NCBI GenBank assembly: GCA_000472185.1 | Contig: AVDB01000001.1 | Span: 1 to 64,000 of the forward strand | From: Rhodobacteraceae bacterium HIMB11 | GTDB lineage: Bacteria > Pseudomonadota > Alphaproteobacteria > Rhodobacterales > Rhodobacteraceae | Length of the DNA stretch: 64,000 nt | Direction: 5' to 3' | In this document: positions 58,292 to 64,000 of the stretch, piece by piece | How the letters are laid out: every line of letters begins with the position of its first letter | How positions within the stretch are numbered: the first letter of the stretch is position 1 | Notes under the pieces: generated by a model | The model's database searches: none | What the model was told of the DNA's origin: nothing | Seen by the model: only the letters and a program-made list of their open reading frames with translations | Program-made: the position numbers and the translations under genes

Positions 58292-59146
58292 ATGACCAAA
58301 TCAATGTTTATATTCGGCGCGGGGTATACCGCGGGCTATCTTTCAAAAAAACTGACGGAACAGGGATGGACCGTTTATGGAACGACGCGGCGCCAGGAAC
58401 GGTTTGACAAAATTGCGCAATCAGGTGCACATCCCCTGTTGGTCGACGATCCAACGGTTTCAGAGAGGCTGAGCGCTTGTTCACATGTCCTGATTTCTGC
58501 GGGACCTTCAGAAAACGGGGATCCAACATTAAATGACTATCGGTCATTATTTGTTGAAAATCGCTTTGAATGGGTTGGGTACCTGTCTACAACCGGTGTT
58601 TATGGAGGAACCGAAGGTGAATGGGTTGACGAAGAAACTCCGCTACACCCAACAACGACACGCGGTCAGCAACGTAAATCGGCTGAAGAAGCCTGGTCCG
58701 AGGTACCAAACCTACCTTTGCACATCTTCAGATTAGCGGGGATTTACGGCCCAGGGCGCGGTCCGTTTTCAAAGGTAAAATCAGGCAAGGCCCAACGCAT
58801 AATCAAAAAGGATCAAGTTTTCAGCCGCATCCATGTGGAGGACCTTGTTCAGGTTCTATGCGCATCTATCGCCGCGGACACTTATGGTGGCGTGTATAAT
58901 GTGTGTGATAATTATCCCGCCCCGCCCCAAGATGTGATTGGATATGCTGCCGAATTGCTTGGACTACCCATTCCACCTGCAATCGCGTTTGAGGATGCAA
59001 ACCTAAGCCCCATGGGAAAAAGTTTTTATGCCGAAAATAAACGCGTTGCGAATGAACGCATCAAATCGGAATTAGGGATCTCACTAAAATATCCTGATTA
59101 CAAAGCGGGACTTAATGCGCTGGTCAGGTTAGAAGAAGGCCTCTAG
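58292..59146 (+). CDS. SDR family NAD(P)-dependent epimerase-like protein (YeeZ-type)
   Basis: A 284-residue extended SDR protein with the cofactor loop [16 protein letters not shown], a [10 protein letters not shown] strand and [13 protein letters not shown]. It lacks an ordinary Tyr-x-x-x-Lys: the region reads [14 protein letters not shown], so the catalytic Tyr seems absent, as in YeeZ-like members. ATG 58292 is chosen because GAGYTAG should be close to the N-terminus. It converges on dxs with a 4-nt overlap. Confidence 0.8.
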   Translation: MTKSMFIFGAGYTAGYLSKKLTEQGWTVYGTTRRQERFDKIAQSGAHPLLVDDPTVSERLSACSHVLISAGPSENGDPTLNDYRSLFVENRFEWVGYLSTTGVYGGTEGEWVDEETPLHPTTTRGQQRKSAEEAWSEVPNLPLHIFRLAGIYGPGRGPFSKVKSGKAQRIIKKDQVFSRIHVEDLVQVLCASIAADTYGGVYNVCDNYPAPPQDVIGYAAELLGLPIPPAIAFEDANLSPMGKSFYAENKRVANERIKSELGISLKYPDYKAGLNALVRLEEGL

Positions 59147-61071
59147 GCCTTTTTTGTTTCGATCACATCGACACCTAATACCTGCAGCACCTTCTTCTCG
59201 ATATCTGATGCGTTTAACCTTGCCATGTCATACATTGCTTTGGGACTTGCCTGATCAATAAAAACATCAGGGAATTGCATTGTGCGCACCTTTAATCCTG
59301 TATCAAGCGCACCTTCATCGACAAGCAATTGCAAGACATGGCTGCCAAAACCGCCTACTGCACCTTCTTCAATGGTGATGATCGCATCATGCGATGACGC
59401 AAGATCCATGATCAGATCACGGTCCAACGGCTTTGCAAACCGTGCATCAGCGATGGTGGGCGTCATGCCACGCGCCCGCAGGTTTTCGGATGCTTTATGA
59501 ACCTCACCCAGTCGCGTACCGAATGAAAGAATGGCAACACTAGAACCCTGTTGAACAATGCGCCCCTTACCGATTTCCAATCGTTCAGGCGTTTCAGGAA
59601 TTTCAACACCTTCGCCTTCTCCTCTTGGATAACGAAACGCGATGGGGCCATCGTCATATGCTGCAGCCGTCGCCACCATATGTGTCAATTCCGCCTCGTC
59701 CGCGGCCGCCATGACAACCATATTCGGCAGGTTCGCCAGATATGCAGTATCAAAGCTGCCCGCATGTGTTGCACCATCTGCACCAACCAATCCCGCGCGA
59801 TCAATCGCGAAACGCACAGGTAGATCCTGTAGCGCCACATCATGCACAACCTGATCATATCCACGCTGTAAAAACGTCGAATACATGGCACAGAATGGTC
59901 GCAACCCGCCCGCGGCCAAGCCCGCCGCAAATGTCACACCGTGTTGTTCCGCGATCCCAACGTCAAAACAACGGCTGGGATAACGTTGGGCAAAGGTTGC
60001 AAGCCCTGTTCCATCAGGCATCGCTGCGGTCACGGCGCAAATGCGTGGATCAGCGGCCGCAGCGTTTAACAAGGCATCCGAAAAAACAGAAGTATAACTG
60101 GGTGCATTCGAAGGTGTTTTAACTTGTTTACCCGTTAACACATCAAACTTGGCAGTCGCGTGGCCCTTATCCCGCGCGGCCTCCGCTGGGGCGTATCCTT
60201 TGCCTTTTTTGGTAACGATATGGATTAAAACGGGCCCATCTGCCCGACTTTTGACCGTTCGCAGCACTGGCAAGAGTTGGTTCATGTCGTGACCATCCAG
60301 CGGTCCGACATATGAAAAACCTAATGCCTCAAACAGGGTGCCACCAACGGTCATCCCCTTGATCATTTCCTTGGCACGCTTGGCCCCTTCACGGAAAGGC
60401 TCAGGCAAAAACCCGATGGCGCCACGCGCAACATCCCGCAGATCTTGCAGCGGCGCTTCTGCATAAAGTTGCGATAGGTAGGACGACAAGGCACCGACGG
60501 GTGGCGCAATCGACATTTCGTTATCGTTCAAAATCACGATCAGGCGCTTTTTCAAATGTCCTGCGTTGTTCATCGCTTCATAGGCCATACCAGCGCTCAT
60601 TGATCCATCACCGATCACAGCGATGGCATCCCCATGCCCCGTGTCACAGGCACCCCCCAAATCACGCGCCACTGCAAACCCAAGGGCCGCAGAAATTGAC
60701 GTACTTGAATGCGCCGCGCCAAAAGGATCGTATGCGCTTTCAGCACGTTTGGTAAAACCGCTTAGCCCATCTTGTTGGCGCAAGGTACGAATGCGGTCAC
60801 GACGACCTGTCAGGATTTTATGGGGATAGGCCTGATGGCTGACGTCCCAGATGATTTTGTCGCGCGGGGTGTCAAATATCGCGTGCAGCGCAACCGTTAA
60901 TTCAACTACGCCCAATCCAGCGCCCAAATGTCCACCCGTTTCAGAAACCGCTGAAATGGTTTCTTGGCGCAATTCCTCGGCCACTTGGCTCAGTTCGGCA
61001 TCTGAGAAACGCTTCAGGTCTTCGGGCAACTGCACCCGATCAAGCAGTGGAGTATTCGGACGATGTGACAT
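59143..61071 (-). CDS. dxs: 1-deoxy-D-xylulose-5-phosphate synthase
   Basis: A 642-residue thiamine diphosphate enzyme, first step of the MEP isoprenoid pathway from pyruvate and glyceraldehyde 3-phosphate. The cofactor motif is [23 protein letters not shown], [15 protein letters not shown] carries the catalytic His, and [15 protein letters not shown] and [14 protein letters not shown] follow. It lies 20 nt after ispA, in a HDAC-xseB-ispA-dxs operon; isoprenoid supply is the shared theme. Confidence 0.97.
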   Translation of the reverse strand: MSHRPNTPLLDRVQLPEDLKRFSDAELSQVAEELRQETISAVSETGGHLGAGLGVVELTVALHAIFDTPRDKIIWDVSHQAYPHKILTGRRDRIRTLRQQDGLSGFTKRAESAYDPFGAAHSSTSISAALGFAVARDLGGACDTGHGDAIAVIGDGSMSAGMAYEAMNNAGHLKKRLIVILNDNEMSIAPPVGALSSYLSQLYAEAPLQDLRDVARGAIGFLPEPFREGAKRAKEMIKGMTVGGTLFEALGFSYVGPLDGHDMNQLLPVLRTVKSRADGPVLIHIVTKKGKGYAPAEAARDKGHATAKFDVLTGKQVKTPSNAPSYTSVFSDALLNAAAADPRICAVTAAMPDGTGLATFAQRYPSRCFDVGIAEQHGVTFAAGLAAGGLRPFCAMYSTFLQRGYDQVVHDVALQDLPVRFAIDRAGLVGADGATHAGSFDTAYLANLPNMVVMAAADEAELTHMVATAAAYDDGPIAFRYPRGEGEGVEIPETPERLEIGKGRIVQQGSSVAILSFGTRLGEVHKASENLRARGMTPTIADARFAKPLDRDLIMDLASSHDAIITIEEGAVGGFGSHVLQLLVDEGALDTGLKVRTMQFPDVFIDQASPKAMYDMARLNASDIEKKVLQVLGVDVIETKKA

Positions 61072-61091
61072 AAAACAAAGGGCGCCTTGGG

Positions 61092-61961
61092 TTAATTTTC
61101 CCGAGAAATAGCGAAGCGCGCAACATCCTGCAAGTTTTGCGCCTTATTTCCGTAACACGAAATAGCCTCTTCCGCCTGATCAACAAGAGCACGCGCCCGT
61201 TGTTTTGCGCCGTCCAAACCCAGCAGGGACACAAATGTCGCCTTGCCTGCGTCAGCATCTTTGTTCAGGCGTTTCCCTGTTTTGGCCTCGTCTCCCTCTA
61301 CATCCAGGATGTCATCGGCGATTTGAAATGCGAAACCAACAGCCTTGGCATAGGTTGAAAGGGGCGTGATATCTGCGCGGGCCATAAGCGCACCGCTGAT
61401 CGCGGACCACTCAATTAATGCACCTGTTTTTCCATTTTGTAGGTGTTCAATTTGCTTCAGCGTCAGGGGTGTCTCCGCGGTTTCCGCAGCAATATCCAAC
61501 GCCTGCCCCAAGACCATTCCATGTGCGCCAGATGCTTTCGCCAATGTTTTGGCCAGTTCTGCACGCACATCGGGCGAACCCGCCTGATCATTCAAAACCA
61601 ATTCAAACCCCATGGTTTGCAGCGCATCACCAGCAAGCACTGCTGTCGCTTCGTCCCATGCCTTATGCACAGTTGGTCGTCCGCGGCGCATGTCATCATC
61701 GTCCATGCACGGCATATCATCATGAACCAATGAATAGGCATGAACTGCCTCGATCGCAGCGGCGGGCCAGATCGACTGCTCCATTGAAATGCCAAACATC
61801 GCCGCGCTTTCGATAACCATGTAGGCGCGCATGCGTTTGCCACCCTGAACGGCGTACCGCATAGCATCCACAACTGGCTGGTGTTCATATGTATCAATAT
61901 AGGCGTTTAAATGCGCCTCAACCGTGGCGGCATTGGCAGCAATGCGGTGGCGAAAATCCAT
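61092..61961 (-). CDS. ispA: Farnesyl diphosphate synthase
   Basis: A 289-residue prenyltransferase. The first Asp-rich motif is [20 protein letters not shown] and the second [13 protein letters not shown]. Chain-length type matches short-chain (C15) IspA enzymes. ATG overlaps the xseB stop by one base (TAATG). Product feeds ubiquinone, undecaprenol or carotenoids. Confidence 0.95.
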   Translation of the reverse strand: MDFRHRIAANAATVEAHLNAYIDTYEHQPVVDAMRYAVQGGKRMRAYMVIESAAMFGISMEQSIWPAAAIEAVHAYSLVHDDMPCMDDDDMRRGRPTVHKAWDEATAVLAGDALQTMGFELVLNDQAGSPDVRAELAKTLAKASGAHGMVLGQALDIAAETAETPLTLKQIEHLQNGKTGALIEWSAISGALMARADITPLSTYAKAVGFAFQIADDILDVEGDEAKTGKRLNKDADAGKATFVSLLGLDGAKQRARALVDQAEEAISCYGNKAQNLQDVARFAISREN

Positions 61962-62203
61962 TATGCACCATCAAGCGGCGCAGTGCCTGTCGGTGTGCCT
62001 GTCGCATCCAATGTGATGGCGGCCACTTTTTCTTCGGCTTCCTTCAATTTCGCTTCGCAACGTTTTTTCAGCAATGCGCCACGTTCATAAAGTGCGATTG
62101 ACTGATCCAATGCCACGTCACCACGTTCAAGTTGTCCAACAACGCGTTCCAGTTCGGACATTGCCTGTTCAAATGTCATGTCTTCGACGGGTGTTTCACT
62201 CAT
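61961..62203 (-). CDS. xseB: Exodeoxyribonuclease VII small subunit
   Basis: An 80-residue helical subunit; TFEQAMSELERVVGQLERGD and SIALYERGALLKKRCEAKL are the family core. It needs the large subunit XseA, not in this window. Eight-base overlap with the upstream HDAC gene; adjacent to ispA as in many proteobacteria. Confidence 0.94.
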   Translation of the reverse strand: MSETPVEDMTFEQAMSELERVVGQLERGDVALDQSIALYERGALLKKRCEAKLKEAEEKVAAITLDATGTPTGTAPLDGA

Positions 62204-63125
62204 TAGCGGCCTCGATCAATTCGTTCACAAACACCTTAGCAGACGCGGCCAAGGCCCGTAAATCATAACCGCCTTCCAGAACGGACACCAGACGCCCATC
62301 GCATATTTCACGTGCAACTGCACATAATGCGCGTCCCAACCATTGGAAATCTTCAGTATCCCAATTTAGTTGCGCCAGTGGATCATCCCGATGCGCATCA
62401 AAACCCGCTGAAACCAAAATCAGCTCGGGTGCAAATTCATGCAGGCGCGGAAACACGGTTTGTGTATATACGGACCGCATAGTGGCACCGTCAGTTTCGG
62501 GTGCCAGTGGGATATTCAATACGTTGTCATATGCACCTGTTTCTGTCGCCGCACCCGTTCCCGGCCACAACGGCATTTGTTGTGACGTAATCGTCAGTGC
62601 ACGTGGCTCGTCCCAAAGGATATCTTGTGTCCCATTTCCGTGGTGCACATCAAAATCAACAACGGCAACCCGTTTCAGGCCATGAAAATCCAAGGCATGT
62701 GTTGCGCCCAATGCCACATTTCCAAACAGGCAAAAGCCCATTGCCGTCGCCGTTTCTGCATGATGTCCTGGCGGACGCGCTGCCACGAATGCGTTCTTTG
62801 CCTCACCCCTCAGAACCATATCAACGGCGCGCAATGTTCCACCCGCCGCGCGATAGGCCGCATCCACTGATCCAGGTGACATATGCGTATCTGCATCCAC
62901 CTGAAACGTCCCAGATTCTGGTCGCATCTGTTTGATTTCATCAATGTAGGACTTTGGATGAATACGCAGCAAATCATCATCCGCTGCCAAAGGCGCCGTG
63001 ACACGATTTAAATCCAGTGGGGCCAGTGCATGCAACACGTGCTCCAGACGGGCAACCTGTTCAGGATGACCAGCGGGCGTAACATGATCGAAGCAATCCG
63101 CGTGAGTGATCAAGGCGGTTTTCAT
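62196..63125 (-). CDS. Histone deacetylase family (acetylpolyamine-type) protein
   Basis: A 309-residue zinc hydrolase with the arginase/deacetylase fold. Seen are ARPPGHHAETATAMGFCLFG, VVDFDVHHGNGTQDIL and ILVSAGFDAHRDDPLAQL, which include the His-His pair and the Asp/His zinc ligands. Bacterial members remove acetyl groups from small amines or proteins; the substrate here is unknown. It is next to a polyamine/spermidine-type permease gene (11 nt), which suggests, but does not prove, an acetylpolyamine substrate. Confidence 0.9.
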   Translation of the reverse strand: MKTALITHADCFDHVTPAGHPEQVARLEHVLHALAPLDLNRVTAPLAADDDLLRIHPKSYIDEIKQMRPESGTFQVDADTHMSPGSVDAAYRAAGGTLRAVDMVLRGEAKNAFVAARPPGHHAETATAMGFCLFGNVALGATHALDFHGLKRVAVVDFDVHHGNGTQDILWDEPRALTITSQQMPLWPGTGAATETGAYDNVLNIPLAPETDGATMRSVYTQTVFPRLHEFAPELILVSAGFDAHRDDPLAQLNWDTEDFQWLGRALCAVAREICDGRLVSVLEGGYDLRALAASAKVFVNELIEAANE

Positions 63126-63136
63126 AATCGTCCTGA

Positions 63137-64000
63137 TCAGCTGGGGGACATGCCGCGCAAACGTTCGGAACGGCGGCGCAACAGTTCAACAACTGTCAAA
63201 AGCGCAATCGAGATAATCACAAGGATCGTCGCAACCGCAAGAATCGTTGGCGAAATCTGTTCACGAATACCCGAGAACATCTGGCGCGGAATGGTACGTT
63301 GCCGCACATCGGCCAATTGCAGCACTGCAACCACTTCGTCGAATGACGTGATAAACGCAAAGAGTGCGCCTGAAATCACACCGGGCAAAATGAGCGGCAT
63401 TTGCACTTTGAAAAAGGTACGAACAGGTCCTGCGCCCATATTTGCGCTGGCGCGTGTTAATGATTTATCAAACCCTGAAAGCGTAGCTGTAACGGTAATA
63501 ATCACAAATGGAGTTCCCAAAACAGCGTGCGCAAGGATAATTCCCCAATAGGTTTTAACCAATTTAATGTCCGCAAAGAAGAAGGCCAAGCCAGATGCTG
63601 TAATCACCAATGGGACGATCATCGGCGAAATCAACAGCGCCATAATCGGACGACGCCATGGCATGTCACTTGAAGCAAGGCCAATCGCCGCAAGTGTCCC
63701 AAGGGCAGTCGACAAGATTGTCGCTAGAATACCTATGTAGAATGAATTTCGGATCGAACGTACCCATTGCGCATTGTTCCAAACATCCGACCACCAGCCT
63801 GTGATCGCCTCGGGGTCGACCATGCCGTTTTGCAAGATATCCCAATACCAGCGCGTCGAAAATGCTGCAGAGTCAAGCGCCAGCATACCAGGTGTAAAGC
63901 TAAAATATGGCTCTTGGTTGAACGACAGCGGGATTAGAATGATGATCGGTGTAATCAAGAACACAAATATCGCGCCACAGATTGTGCGGAACGTGTAGAA
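63137..64000 (-). CDS. ABC permease, PotC-type (5' end outside window)
   Basis: A partial 287-residue inner-membrane permease with about six hydrophobic segments and the EAA loop SLTRASANMGAGPVRTFFKV. FITSFDEVVAVLQLADVRQ is typical of the PotC/YdcV spermidine-putrescine family, with the extended loop after the first helix common in marine alphaproteobacteria. The frame stays open to the window edge (start beyond 64000), so the first residues are missing. It would be the last transporter gene before the HDAC-type gene. Confidence 0.88.
   Translation of the reverse strand, partial: FYTFRTICGAIFVFLITPIIILIPLSFNQEPYFSFTPGMLALDSAAFSTRWYWDILQNGMVDPEAITGWWSDVWNNAQWVRSIRNSFYIGILATILSTALGTLAAIGLASSDMPWRRPIMALLISPMIVPLVITASGLAFFFADIKLVKTYWGIILAHAVLGTPFVIITVTATLSGFDKSLTRASANMGAGPVRTFFKVQMPLILPGVISGALFAFITSFDEVVAVLQLADVRQRTIPRQMFSGIREQISPTILAVATILVIISIALLTVVELLRRRSERLRGMSPS

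Overview
The window looks like a chromosomal core segment of a marine Rhodobacterales bacterium (Roseobacter-type alphaproteobacterium) of moderate GC content. Signs of this are the gene neighbourhoods (HDAC-like/xseB/ispA/dxs; lptC-lptA-lptB-hpf-ptsN; comF-grxC-nitrilase-marR; rimP-nusA-ylxR-infB), the 41-residue low-cysteine L36 protein, the zinc-ribbon DinB and the NDUFAF5-like methyltransferase. I see no prophage, insertion sequence, integron or CRISPR array. The genus cannot be fixed from sequence reading alone.

Layout. 0.1-8.3 kb: DUF442 and DUF302 genes, clpB, a broken small gene, pyrF, a small membrane protein, rpmJ, tRNA-Val(GAC), an N-formylglutamate amidohydrolase and dinB. 8.3-14.8 kb: qmcA-nfeD, nadE (frameshifted near its start) and dnaE. 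14.9-24.1 kb: a tightly overlapping seven-gene operon, xdhABC followed by a BMP/Nup-type ABC importer, which reads as a purine uptake-and-oxidation unit; it is preceded by a possible 11-codon upstream ORF. 24.2-27.7 kb: a DUF938 methyltransferase, an M48 lipoprotein protease, a small protein, and modC-modB without modA. 27.7-33.2 kb: a possible small transcript with its own terminator, then rimP-nusA-ylxR-infB. 33.2-40.7 kb: a PpiC isomerase-argJ-mutT unit, secA, nhaA and a MarR regulator. 40.6-44.4 kb: nitrilase, grxC, comF (5' end broken), a methyltransferase and hemH. 44.4-47.8 kb: an acyl-CoA-flavoured operon (SDR, MaoC hydratase, histidine phosphatase, phosphotransferase, thioesterase). 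47.9-52.8 kb: rnd, lptCAB, hpf, ptsN, a sulfotransferase remnant and cysQ. 52.8-56.7 kb: an 0.8 kb gene-free stretch with a heat-shock-like promoter, then dnaK-dnaJ. 56.8-64 kb: a histidine-kinase remnant, a thiolase, an SDR epimerase, dxs-ispA-xseB-HDAC and a PotC-type permease cut by the window end.

The strongest anomaly is a set of broken reading frames in otherwise conserved genes. The small gene at 3988-4246 needs two missing bases. nadE needs one near 11115. The phosphotransferase at 44788-45812 needs one in an A5 run at 44927-44931. comF has an in-frame TAA at 42366-42368 that could also be explained by small deletions. All fit base loss at short repeats, so assembly or read error is as likely as true gene decay. 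Two other fragments look like real remnants: the sulfotransferase tail at 51689 and the histidine-kinase head at 56852. I found no clearly new defence or mobile system; the best candidates for new biology are the xdh/BMP operon with its upstream ORF, modBC without modA, and several strong unexplained hairpins.
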